Positions 54,348 through 63,900 are shown, counted from the first letter of the stretch. The stretch: DNA of 64,000 bases from Aphrocallistes beatrix (GCA_963281255.1 OY725502.1:3286001-3350000); one strand, 5' to 3'. Numbers and translations are program-made. The notes: a model not told the origin generated them from the sequence alone.

Positions 54348-54707
54348 CTGTTCAACTTTAACTGCTTATGTCCTCAAATTAATAGCCAACAAGCAAATCA
54401 ACTGAAGTAAGGATGATCTATTTATTGTAATAATAAGATTTAAAATCAAATTGAGTTCATTTGGTAGTGAATTAAGTTTTTGAGGCAAAAAGATGGGGTC
54501 ATGACGCCACAACGAAATTTATATAATAAATTCTAATTTTTAATAATTTCACCATCAAAATTATCTTAGTAGAGAGAACTATTTATAATCAAGAACTTTG
54601 ACAAATTTGGGTCTAATCGTAATGTAGCGCACTAATACGATTTTTATGCAGTTTTTTCTAAACAGCAACCTAGGTTGCTCGGAACTGAGTATGTGGAAAC
54701 CCCTGAG
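54348..54707. promoter_or_regulatory. 5' flank of gene 13 with the shared module
   Basis: 54400-54440 carries AGTAAGGATGATCTATTTATTG, i.e. CAATAAATAGATCATCC on the gene strand, a TATA-like candidate shared with genes 3, 4, 15, 16 and 17. 54487-54640 is the 5' module (TCATGACGCCACAACG, ACTATTTATAATCAAG). AGCAACCTAGGTTGCT at 54664 is a perfect 16-bp palindrome. Confidence 0.4.
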
Positions 54708-55543
54708 CATAGGCGCCGAACCCGGGGGGGCTGGGGGGGCTCGAGCCTGTAGGGTTTAATTTGGAGGGAGCCCCCCCAAATTTGGGGAGGTCCTCCCCAA
54801 ATAAAAAATCCTGTTATTATATTTGGGGCCCCCCCCAAATTTGGAGGTCCTCCCCAAATAAAAAATCTTGTTATTTTATTTGGGGGGCCCCAAATTTGGG
54901 GAGGTCCTCCCCAAATAAAAAATCCTGTTATTTTATTTGGTGGGGCCTTCCAATTTGGGGGTCCTCTCCAAATCCTCTTTTATCTTTTACGTGGGGTTGA
55001 AAGTTATCAAATATAAAACAATCAAATTATATCGCTATAGTTTCATATTTCATTGGAAATATACGATTGCTAAATCCGATCATCCGAAGTTGAAATGTAG
55101 CAAATTTTACAAAATTTCCATTAAAATTCATTCAACATTGTATAATAATGTTCTTACACTACAAACAAGTACGTTACCACTAGCGTAAAAAGAGAACATT
55201 AATGGGAAGTCTGACGAGTTACAGATTAGTTATTACTTGTACTGAAATTAAATGTAAAAATGGGGAGGCCCCTAACTTTTTGGAGCCCCATACATATAAT
55301 CATAGAAGAGGATTTGGGAAGGGGTTCCCAAATAAAATAACAGGATTTTTTTAATTGGGGAGGACCTCCCCAAATAAAATAACAGGATTTTTGATTTGGG
55401 GAGGACCTCCCCAAATTTGGGGTCCCCCCCAAATATAATAACAGGATTTTTGATTTGGGGAGAACCTCCCCAAATTTGGGGGAGCCCCCCCTGGAACCCC
55501 CAAATTGTCCTTAGATTTCGAAAAGTTCGGCGCCCCTGCCTAT
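54708..55543. mobile_element. Fold-back element with tandemly repeated arms
   Basis: Outer ends CATAGGCGCCGAAC and GTTCGGCGCCCCTGCCTATG are inverted. Each arm is an array of three to four copies of a ~65-bp unit built on GGGGAGGTCCTCCCCAAATA and AATCCTGTTATTTTATTTGG (left arm to about 54995, right arm from about 55300, opposite orientation). The centre (55000-55260) is AT-rich. No coding capacity. Confidence 0.75.
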
Positions 55544-56135
55544 GAGAAATAGTATTATAACTTTTATTCATAGATACTTGTATTAACCAATATCAATATC
55601 ATACGTATGTACAAGTATATTTCACTACATTGTCCATTTTATACTTATGATAATCTATTCTTAAATATTGGTGAAACCTGCCTATTTTTAAGGAATCTAT
55701 TTTAATCATCTGCTTTTACACAATTTTACAATTTTCAACGATCCTAAGAATAGGAGCGTAAAGTAAGATAAGGATACTCCAGTTTGCTTCCTGTAGCGAA
55801 TCTTATGTTTTAATACGACTTATGAAAAATTCTTACTGATAGGATATTGTGAATTGATTGAGAATTTCGAAAATTACTAATCAATAAACGTAACTAATGC
55901 AAAAAAGTAAGTATTTAATCAAGAACAAATCATCTTGATATCGCTGTTGAAGTTGTATGAGTTGAATTGTACTGTAGTTACATAATAATTATCGCAAAAA
56001 CTAACTCTTCACAAGTTTAAGATGTGCCAACCCAAGGTGAATGGTTCAGAATAAGTAGTACAGGCATACGGATTTCTTCCAGTGTGAGTACGGAGGTGTC
56101 GTTTAAGCTATGAAGCACTAAAGAGATGATTTTGA
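55544..56135. other. Spacer and 3' flank of zinc-finger gene 14
   Basis: From about 55840 the downstream block begins (TAGGATATTGTGAATTGATTG). At 56055-56110, minus strand, LKRHLRTHTGRNPYAC is readable, a fossil finger beyond the present stop. Confidence 0.55.
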
Positions 56136-56789
56136 TTAGGTAGAAGAGTTACTATATGACTTCTCTCCATTATGTGTGCGATAATGTCGTTTCAAGTTTG
56201 AAGGACGATAAAACGATTTTGAACAGATATGGCATTTATACGGTTTCTCTCCAGTATGTATATTATTATGCCACGTCAAGTTTGAAGAACGAGAAAATGA
56301 TTTAGAACATGTGACGCATTTATACGGCTTCCCTGCGAAATGTATACGATGATGTCGTGTTAAGCTAGTAGATTGAGAAAACGATTTCGAACAAGTAAGG
56401 CATTTATAAGGCTTCTCTCCAGTATGTGTACGATTGTGTAGTTTTAACCCTGAAGAATCAGAAAACGATTTCGAACAGGTAAGGCATTTATACGGCTTCT
56501 CTCCACTATGTATATTATGATGTCGTGTTAAGTTAATGGCTTGAGAAAATGACTTCGAACAGGTAAGGCATTTAAATGGCTTTTCTCCAGTATGAATCAT
56601 AAAATGTCTTTTAAAATCACGACGTATGATTAATTTTGAACAAACAGGACATTCAATACGTTTAGCTTTTCTTGCATTCGGAATAGTGTCCATTGCACTA
56701 AAATATTCTAATTCCTCTTGAAGTGATTCATAGTTTGAATCGGATTCAGTCATCTGTTCAACTTCTAACTGCTTATATTCCTCTGTCAT
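56136..56789 (-). CDS. C2H2 zinc-finger protein 14 (tail B), six fingers, intact
   Basis: 217 aa with the family start [19 protein letters not shown] at 56789; the 15 codons before it (MLTSEFRSILIYQSE) are leader, GATATATCAGAGTGAAATG. The acidic motif reads [12 protein letters not shown]. The short finger is the variant CPVCSKLIIRRDFKRHFMIH. Five fingers follow (CLTC, CLTC, CLTC, CVTC, CHIC); all ligands present; the linker FAGKPYKC precedes finger 5. The full tail NGEKSYSNSST is kept. This is the undamaged counterpart of genes 11 and 12. Probable nuclear DNA-binding protein. Confidence 0.9.
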   Translation of the reverse strand: MTEEYKQLEVEQMTESDSNYESLQEELEYFSAMDTIPNARKAKRIECPVCSKLIIRRDFKRHFMIHTGEKPFKCLTCSKSFSQAINLTRHHNIHSGEKPYKCLTCSKSFSDSSGLKLHNRTHTGEKPYKCLTCSKSFSQSTSLTRHHRIHFAGKPYKCVTCSKSFSRSSNLTWHNNIHTGEKPYKCHICSKSFYRPSNLKRHYRTHNGEKSYSNSST

Positions 56790-57066
56790 TTCACTCTGAT
56801 ATATCAGGATACTTCTAAACTCACTTGTCAACAATCCGAGAGCTACTAAAGATAATTATTAATAATGTATTGTCTAATTATTCTAATTCAACTTATAAAT
56901 CAACAATTGAAACTAATACTGAAACGCTAATATTTAAACTAGATCTAATAATCTAATCTCGGTGTTGAAGCTGTACGAGTTGAATTGTAACTAAATAAAA
57001 CTTGAAATGATCAGATACTTTAAGATATGATATGCTATAGAATGATTTTGATCAGGTAGACTTCAC
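56790..57066. other. Spacer between genes 14 and 15
   Basis: Shared 5' leader of gene 14, then a shortened tail-B downstream block (AACTTGAAATGATCAGATAC) of gene 15. Only about 280 bp, so the two genes nearly touch. Confidence 0.5.
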
Positions 57067-57654
57067 TCAAGTATGTATACGATAATGTCGTGCTAAGTGT
57101 GAAGAATGAGTAAATGATTTAGAACAAGTAACGCATGTATATGGCTTCTCTCCAGTGTGTATACGATTGTGCACTGTTAAGTTTGAAGAACGAGAAAATG
57201 ATTTAGAACATGTCATGCATTTATATGACTTATTTCCAATGTGTGTACGATTATGTTTTGTTAAGTTAGAAGGATAATAGAAATACTTCAAACAGGTTAA
57301 GCATTTATAGTATGCCTTATGTCCAGTGTGTCTACGATTATGCCGTCTTAAATCTGAAGCTTGAGGAAAATATTTTGAACAGATATCGCATTTATACGGC
57401 AAACCACTATGTGTACGATAATGTCTCGTTCGATTTGAAGCTTCAGAAAACGATCTTGAACAGATACAGCATTTATACGGCTTCTCTCCAGTATGGATCA
57501 TCAAGTGTCTTTTAAAATAAAAACGTGTGATTGATTTGGAACAAACAGGACATTCAATACGTTTAGCTTTTCTTGAATTCGGAATAGTGTCCATTGTACT
57601 AAAATATTCTAATTCTTCTTGAGCTGATTCATAGTTTGAATCAGATTCAGTCAT
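57067..57654 (-). CDS. C2H2 zinc-finger protein 15 (CCIC type, tail B cut), start shifted
   Basis: 195 aa from the internal ATG at 57654 (MTESDSNYESAQ). A longer open frame to 57843 exists but its first 63 codons come from flank and a family P element and look unrelated. The normal upstream ATG is lost as in gene 13 (AATTTGAGAACAAAAGTTG). The short finger (CPVCSKSI...YFKRHLMIH) precedes five fingers (CCIC, CDIC, CLTC, CMTC, CVTC) with linkers SGLPYKC, TGHKAYYKC and IGNKSYKC. Ends HYRIHT at the same TGA as gene 13. It lacks the CLTC-CVTC pair present between CMTC and CVTC in gene 13. Confidence 0.82.
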   Translation of the reverse strand: MTESDSNYESAQEELEYFSTMDTIPNSRKAKRIECPVCSKSITRFYFKRHLMIHTGEKPYKCCICSRSFSEASNRTRHYRTHSGLPYKCDICSKYFPQASDLRRHNRRHTGHKAYYKCLTCLKYFYYPSNLTKHNRTHIGNKSYKCMTCSKSFSRSSNLTVHNRIHTGEKPYTCVTCSKSFTHSSHLARHYRIHT

Positions 57655-57784
57655 CTTTTCAACTTTTGTTCTCAAATTAATAGCCAAAAGGCAAATCAAC
57701 TGAAGTAAGGATGATCTATTTATTGTAATAATAAGATTTAAAATTAAACTGAGTTCATTTGGTAGTGAATTAAGTTTTTGAGGC

Positions 57785-58022
57785 AAAAAAGCGAAGCGCG
57801 CTTGTATATATATATATAGAGAGAGAGCCTCCGGCGGACACAAAGTGTCCGCCAGCCGCGCAGCGCAAGCAAGCGAATATCGATTATAACGGTAGGACAG
57901 ACATATTTAGAGATGCTATCTCCTTTATGATTAACCAATGTGACCCTAGGCGACCGAAGGAAGCCTCCGGCGGACACAAAGTGTCCGCCAGTCGCGCTGC
58001 ACAAGCAAGTGAAGCGCGCTTG
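57785..58022. mobile_element. Family P, two GC cores in tandem (no body)
   Basis: Two cores (CCGCCAGCCGCGCAGCGC at 57849; CCGCCAGTCGCGCTGCAC at 57983) separated by ATTTAGAGATGCTATCTCC. The TGACGTCA-bearing body is absent. Confidence 0.7.
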
Positions 58023-58333
58023 TTATTTATATTTCATACTGATAGGATATCGTGAATTGGTTGAGAATTTCAAAAATTACGAATCAACAATTGTAACTAA
58101 TGCAAAACAGTATTAAAACAAGAACAAATCATCTTGATATCGCTGTTGAAGTTGTATGAGTTGAATTGTACTGTAGTTACATAATAATTATCGCAAAAAC
58201 TAACTCTTCACAAGTTTAAGATGTGCCAACCAAGGTGAACGATTCAGAATTAGTAGTACAGGCATACGGATTTCTTCCAGTGTGAGTACGGAGGTGTCGT
58301 TTAAGCTATGATACACTAAAGAGATGATTTTGA
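58023..58333. other. 3' flank of zinc-finger gene 16
   Basis: Matches the flank of gene 14 (GATATCGCTGTTGAAGTTG, CAGTGTGAGTACGGAGGTG) closely, including the fossil finger near 58270-58300. Confidence 0.5.
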
Positions 58334-58780
58334 TTAGGTAGAAGAGTTATATGACTTCTCTCCACCGTGTGTGTGATAGTGTCGTTTCAAGTTTGAAGAA
58401 CGATAAAACGATTTTGAGCAGGTAACGCATTTATAAGGCTTCTTTCCAGTATGTAAATTATTATGTCGCATCAAGTTTGAAAAACGAGAAAATGATTTAG
58501 AACAGGTAACGCATTTATACGGCTTCACTCCACTATGTATATGATGATGTCTCGCTAGACCTGAAGCATCATAAAATAATTTTGAACAGGTCATGCATTT
58601 ATACGGCTTCTCTCCAGTATGTATCATCAGGTGCCTTTTTAAATAGTAATATGTGATTGATTTTGAACAAACAGGACATACAGTGAGTTTAGCTTTTCTT
58701 ACATCCGGAATAGTGCCCACTGCACTAAAATATTCTAATTCCTCTTGAGCTGTTTCATAGTTTGAATCGGATTCAGTCAT
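58334..58780 (-). CDS. C2H2 zinc-finger protein 16 (tail B), four fingers, start shifted
   Basis: 148 aa from the internal ATG at 58780 (MTESDSNYETAQ). The original start has become AATTTGAGGAGCAC by a small deletion, the rest of the 13 lost codons (EEHKQLEVEQ) being still readable upstream. The short finger CPVCSKSI...HLMIH is followed by three fingers (CMTC, CVTC, CVTC), all ligands present, and the full tail GGEKSYNSST. Smallest apparently intact member. Probable nuclear DNA-binding protein; with three canonical fingers it could contact about 9 bp. Confidence 0.83.
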   Translation of the reverse strand: MTESDSNYETAQEELEYFSAVGTIPDVRKAKLTVCPVCSKSITYYYLKRHLMIHTGEKPYKCMTCSKLFYDASGLARHHHIHSGVKPYKCVTCSKSFSRFSNLMRHNNLHTGKKPYKCVTCSKSFYRSSNLKRHYHTHGGEKSYNSST

Positions 58781-59261
58781 CTGTTCAACTTCTAACTGCT
58801 TGTGCTCCTCAAATTAAGAGCCAACAAATAAAATAAAATGAAGTAAGGATGATCTCTTTATTATTATAAATACCCCAGTTTTCCTCTCCTTTCATGCATT
58901 CGCCATCCCATAAATGCGCCTCGATATCAAGTGAGTATCGTGTAATTAATTTTAAATACATTGTAAAAAATGGTACGTCATAGAAAGAATCTGCAACTGC
59001 AAAAGGTATTATAATAATATTCGGTACCTCAAGCGTCAAAAAGATTATAGAGTTGCCATTCATAGTATCTGATTTCACACCTGGCCTTACAAAGGTGTCT
59101 CATTATTTTCTTTAGAGATGGATCAAAAATCCTACCTATAGGTGCACATTCCATATTCTCAAAGCACCTATTCCCAAAATTCAGACTTTAATCTCTTATG
59201 GATTGGCGAGGAGGATAACCACCGGGGGGAAAAATAACCACTCATTTCAGAAGTGTATATA
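58781..59261. other. 5' flank of gene 16 and spacer
   Basis: GTAAGGATGATCTCTTTATT and TATAAATACCCCAGTTTTCC (58845-58875) are shared with gene 17. Also CGCCATCCCATAAATGCGCC at 58904, the unfolded form of one arm of the hairpin at 60839-61048. No gene. Confidence 0.45.
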
Positions 59262-59449
59262 CAGTCGACTCCGCTTAATAGGGTTACTGTTTAATCGGGT
59301 CAACCGCTTAATCGGGCCACTTTTGGCAGGACCGGAATAGCTCTCACACATAGAAGCTAATATAAATTATCTTCGGTTAATAGGGTTCTCCGCTTAATCG
59401 GGGCAAAATGTCCACTGACCGATGTGACCCTATTAAACGGAGTGGACTG
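59262..59449. mobile_element. Tigger/pogo-like MITE
   Basis: CAGTCGACTCCGCTTAATAG at the left, CGGAGTGGACTG at the right, TA-flanked. Nearly identical to 59985-60172, so both are young. Confidence 0.85.
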
Positions 59450-59454
59450 TATAT

Positions 59455-59886
59455 ATTATATATAGTACAAGCGCGTTCGTTTACTTACGTTGCACGGCTG
59501 CGCCTTTCGGGCGCATAGGTTCACATCGATTAACTATATGGTAGATAAAATCTCTAAATACGTCTGTCTTACAGAGTGATGAGTCAACATTTTTTGATGT
59601 GAGTTGTATTATATTTGAGATATATTAATATACACATTCTATCAAAATTTCAGCCTTCGATCATCTAAAATGGCTGAGATATTGTCGAAAAACTGAAATT
59701 TCTAATTATAAAAAGGTGACGATGACGTCATAATTCCATGATGAGTCGACATTTTCGTCGGTCTGAACTTAATGGAGTCATAGCCAAAAGACTCTCACAT
59801 GCCCAAAAATCAGCATTCTGTGCCTGGCAGTTTCTTCAATCAATTCGTTACATATACATATATATGTATATATATGTATATATATC
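59455..59886. mobile_element. Family P, copy with shortened core
   Basis: TACAAGCGCGTTCGTTTAC core, ATTAACTATATGGTAGATAA, GTGATGAGTCAACATTTTT, GATGACGTCATAATTCC at 59722, CTTCAATCAATTCGTTAC end, then TA repeats. Confidence 0.75.
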
Positions 59887-59984
59887 GAGGGTGGACATTA
59901 TTTAAATGTTTTAATAGTGTGGATGTTATAAACTGGTTGGGAATTCTAAAATCAACAATTGTAACTAATACTGAAAAGTAAATA

Positions 59985-60172
59985 CAGTCGACTCCGCTTA
60001 ATAGGGCCACTGTTTAATCGGGTCAACCGCTTAATCGGGCCACTTTTGGCAGGACCGGAATAGTTCTCACACATAGAAGCTAATACAAAATATTTTCGGT
60101 TAATAGGGTTCTCCGCTTAATCGGGGCAAAATGTCCTCTGACCGATGTGGCCCTATTAAGCGGAGTCGATTG
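59985..60172. mobile_element. Tigger/pogo-like MITE inserted in gene 17's 3' flank
   Basis: CAGTCGACTCCGCTTAATAG at the left, CGGAGTCGATTG at the right, TA-flanked. It sits in the middle of the conserved block ACTGAAAAGTAAATA...CTTAAACTAGAACAAATC, proving insertion after the flank was duplicated. Confidence 0.85.
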
Positions 60173-60396
60173 TACTTAAACTAGAACAAATCATCTCGAT
60201 CTCGCTGTTGAAGCTGTAAGAGTAGAATTTGGTTAAATTTAATCCTCATAAAAACTTGAGATACTCATAAGTGTAATTTAAGATGTGCCAACCTAGTGAG
60301 CGATTTAGAGTAAGTAGTACAGGCATGCGGATTTCTTCCAGTGTGAGTACGGAGGTGTAGTTTAAGGGCTGATATTCTATAGTAGAATGATTTTGA

Positions 60397-60758
<362 letters not shown>

Positions 60759-60838
60759 CTGTTCAACTTCTAACTGCTTATGTCCTCAAATTAATTGCCA
60801 ATAAATTAAATAAAATCAAGAATGATCTATTAATTATT

Positions 60839-61048
60839 ATAAATACCCCAGTTTTCATCTACCTCTCATGCAGTCGCCATCCAGACATCCCACAAATCTA
60901 CCGCGATACCAATTGTGTATAGTCTGGCATAGTGGTACTTATTTGAGCAATAACTGAGCCAGACTATACTCACTCGGTATCGAGGCGCATTTTCGGGATG
61001 TCTGGATGACAACTGCAGGATGAAGGTGGAGGCAAACTGGGGAATTTT
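60839..61048. repeat. ~210-bp hairpin in the 5' flank of gene 17
   Basis: TACCCCAGTTTTCATCTACC and GCCATCCAGACATCCCACAA on the left pair with CGGGATGTCTGGATGAC and CAAACTGGGGAATTTTTA on the right, and GTGTATAGTCTGGC pairs with GCCAGACTATACTCAC near the loop. The left arm is ordinary gene flank (compare 58860-58930), so the flank was copied back on itself. Confidence 0.7.
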
Positions 61049-61475
61049 TATGATATTTTTTAATAAGGTCGGATTGTCAAAACTAGAATAAAGCCGAATT
61101 ATTTCAACACCGGAATAAGGCCGAATTATCAAAACTGGAATAAGGTTGAATTATCAAAACTGGAATAAGGTTGAATTATCAAAACTGGAATAAGGTTGAA
61201 TTATCATTTTGTATCTTGAGGAAGAATGGTTTTAAATTTGTGAATTAAAGAATGGAGGGTCGATTAGGAGCATTTTTTGGTTTGTTGGGAAACAGAGGAG
61301 GATTTTGACGTAGAACATTCTTAAAATTCGCCTGATGAGGTGTTTTTAAGCAAAATGTATACACGTATTTAATTTGTTTGTCACCTACTATTTATTTCAG
61401 TATTACGTACATATCACTCGACTCTTTCCAGTTGTGAAAATTCGGCCTTATTCCAGTGTTGAAATAATTCGGCCC

Positions 61476-63372
61476 ATAGCCTACTCTAATAATGCCTCAC
61501 AGTAAAATACCCAAGGATGCGGTAATAGCCAAATGGATTATCACACGATTAGCCTAAAATCGTTAACCATGTAGAATAGGCATTAAGAATGTATTACCAG
61601 CATATATAAACATGGCATCAAATAACATATATTCGTTGTCAAAATTTTGATTAGTCATCATATCATTGCGTAACAGGTCATTTCAAGCACGATTTTGGCA
61701 ATTTTCTAAGCTGTTTTAAGCCTACTTACAACGTTATTAAGGTAGAATTTTTGTGTAGAACTAAGATTCTTGTGAGTTGATTTGAAAAATTTAGAATTTT
61801 TCAATGGAATGTTGTTACATTCCTACGTTGCTATGGTGAAGCATTTTGATCAGTTTGAGCCATATCCTGCAAACTGTAAGAACTAGGTCTTCAAATTTGA
61901 TCGTATTCGATAGGCAATCGGCTCCTTCCTATTAGTAGGTAATAATACAATTTAAACTTCTAAATTCACAGACTATAGAGTTATGCGACAATTTAGTGTT
62001 TTGGTCACATTCTTAAAATCAACCCATAACTCAAAACTCGTTGAATTTAGAACTTCAAGTTGTATTATCACCTAATAGGAAGTAGTCCATTGCCTATCAA
62101 ACACGATCAAATTTGAAGATCTAGTTACTACAGTTTGCACGAAATGGCCCAAACTGACCAAAATGCTTTACCATAGTAACGCAGGAATGTAACAACATTC
62201 CATTGAAAAATTCAGATCAACTCGTACTAATATTGGTTCTACACAAAAATCACACCTTAATACCATTTAGAAATAGGGTTAAAACGGGGGAGTTGCATAT
62301 GTCCGAATTTTGAAGTTGTCATTTGTCCGAAAGAGCAGGACCTTCACTTGTCCGAAACGTTTTTCAGCATGTTGTCACTTGTCCGAAACGTTTTTCAGTA
62401 TGTTGTCACTTGTCCGAAACGTTTTTCAGTATGTTGTCACTTGTCCGAAACGTTTTTCAGTATGTTGTCACTTGTCAGAATGGTTTTTAGGACTGCTGTC
62501 ACTTGTCAGAATGGTTTTTTGGGAAACATGAAGTTGAATAGAATTGGTAGGAAAGTGAGAGTGGGCATTTTGAGTTTGAAATAATATAAAGTGGCACGCG
62601 AGAGTGTTTTTTTAATTTCGTGGGGGGGGGGGATGATTGTCATGTATTATTTGGTAGAATGAATGGGAGAATGAAAGTAGTGATTCTTTAATTTCATTCA
62701 AAGAAATATCAGTGAAGAAACATCCGCCATTCCTTAAAAAACATTCTGACAAGTGACAGCAGTCCTAAAAATCATTCTGACAAGTGACAGCATTTCTAAA
62801 AACCATTCTGACAAGTGACAGCATTTCTAAAACCATTCTGACAAGTGACAGCATTTCTAAAACCATTCTGACAAGTGACAGCAGTCCTAAAAATCATTCT
62901 GACAAGTGACAGCAGTCCTAAAAACCATTCTGACAAGTAACAGCAATCCTAAAAACGTTTCGGACAAGTGACAACATACTGAAAATACGTTTCGGACAAG
63001 TGACAACATACTGAAAATACGTTTCGGACAAGTGACAACATGCTGAAAAACGTTTCGGACAAGTGAAGGTCCTGCTCTTTCGGACAAATGACAACTTCAA
63101 AATTCGGACATATGCTGGCACCCCGTTAAAACAGCTTAGAAAATTGCCAAAATCGTGCTTAAAATGACCTGTTGCGCAATGATGTGATGACTAATCGAAA
63201 TTTTTCCAACGGATATATGTACTTTGAGTTCATATATGCTGGTAATACATTCTTAATGCCTATTATGCAACGATTTTAGGCTAATCGTGTATTAATCCAT
63301 TTGGCTACTACTTCATCCCTAGTCCATAATTTTCAGTCTACTGTGAGACATTATTAGAGTAGGCTATGTTCG
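61476..63372. mobile_element. Middle element of the nest: ~1.06-kb perfect-plan fold-back
   Basis: CATAGCCTACTCTAATAATG at 61476 pairs with CATTATTAGAGTAGGCTATG at 63350-63372, and pairing continues nearly to the centre at about 61990 (GGAATGTTGTTACATTCCTA against AGGAATGTAACAACATTCC). Same end family as 49622-50025 and 40568-40713. Its right arm is interrupted by the element at 62286-63124. Confidence 0.75.
62286..63124. mobile_element. Inner element of the nest: hAT-like, minisatellite arms
   Basis: GTTAAAAC (8 bp) flanks both ends (62278-62285, 63125-63132). The arms are tandem arrays of about 30 bp, GTTGTCACTTGTCCGAAACG on the left and GACAAGTGACAGCATTTCT in reverse on the right. The short open frames across it are the minisatellite read in phase. 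A G-run lies near 62623. Confidence 0.8.
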
Positions 63373-63483
63373 GCTTTATTCCTGTCTTGAAATAATTCAG
63401 CCTTATTCCAGGTTTGACAATTCGGCCTTTATTCTAGTCTTGAATTCGCTCTTATTCCAGTTTGAAAATTCGACCTTATTCAG

Positions 63484-63900
63484 TCAACCCATTGGATACT
63501 CTGATACGATGTTTGTATATGGTAATAATACATTTCAAAAATCTAAAGTAGGGTTTGATATATCGGTCTAATTAAACTTGAACTGTGTCAAAACTGGCCT
63601 TCGTGGTGACATACACGGCCGCGTATTAAGTAGGTTGCTAGCATAGTTGATCGCATTGATCCCCACTTCTGTTTTTCACACTATATTACAATATGTTGCG
63701 CCGAATGTACTTGGATGAAATGGTGTATTACAGAGCTCATAGAAGAAACCAAGTGTGGATTGAATCAAATTAAATTGCAAACGAGGGTCCCAAAGAAAAT
63801 AAATAACCCTATGGAAACTGTGGATATTATACAGTAGACATTCAAACTAATTAAATGCATAAAATAATTAATTAACAAACATTCAAGATAGGAATTACTA
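63484..63900. other. 3' flank of the mannosidase gene
   Basis: 63790-63900 matches 2470-2640. AATAACCCTATGGAAACTGT and AATTAAATGCATAAAATAAT are the shared pieces. No further gene seen. Confidence 0.5.

Larger units (their letters stand above)
61055..63483. mobile_element. Outer element of a three-level nest, minisatellite arms
   Basis: Left arm 61055-61205 is about five copies of AAAACTGGAATAAGGTTGAA; the right arm is the same in reverse (61441-61475 and 63373-63483), split by the fold-back described next. The loop 61206-61440 shows no gene. Confidence 0.65.

Noticed and set aside
54644-55571. Gly/Pro-rich frames (GGAPN, SSPNKKSCYF repeats)
   Set aside because: Translated tandem units of the fold-back element at 54708-55543.
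57655-57843. Extended N-terminus for zinc-finger gene 15 (MCPPEALSLYIYIQ...)
   Set aside because: It is read through a family P fragment and the 5' flank; no other member has it. The internal ATG is preferred.
62310-62584. Overlapping frames with repeated VVTCPKRFS / LSETFFSML text (also 62887-63121)
   Set aside because: Minisatellite units read in phase within the arms of the 62286-63124 element; no independent protein.
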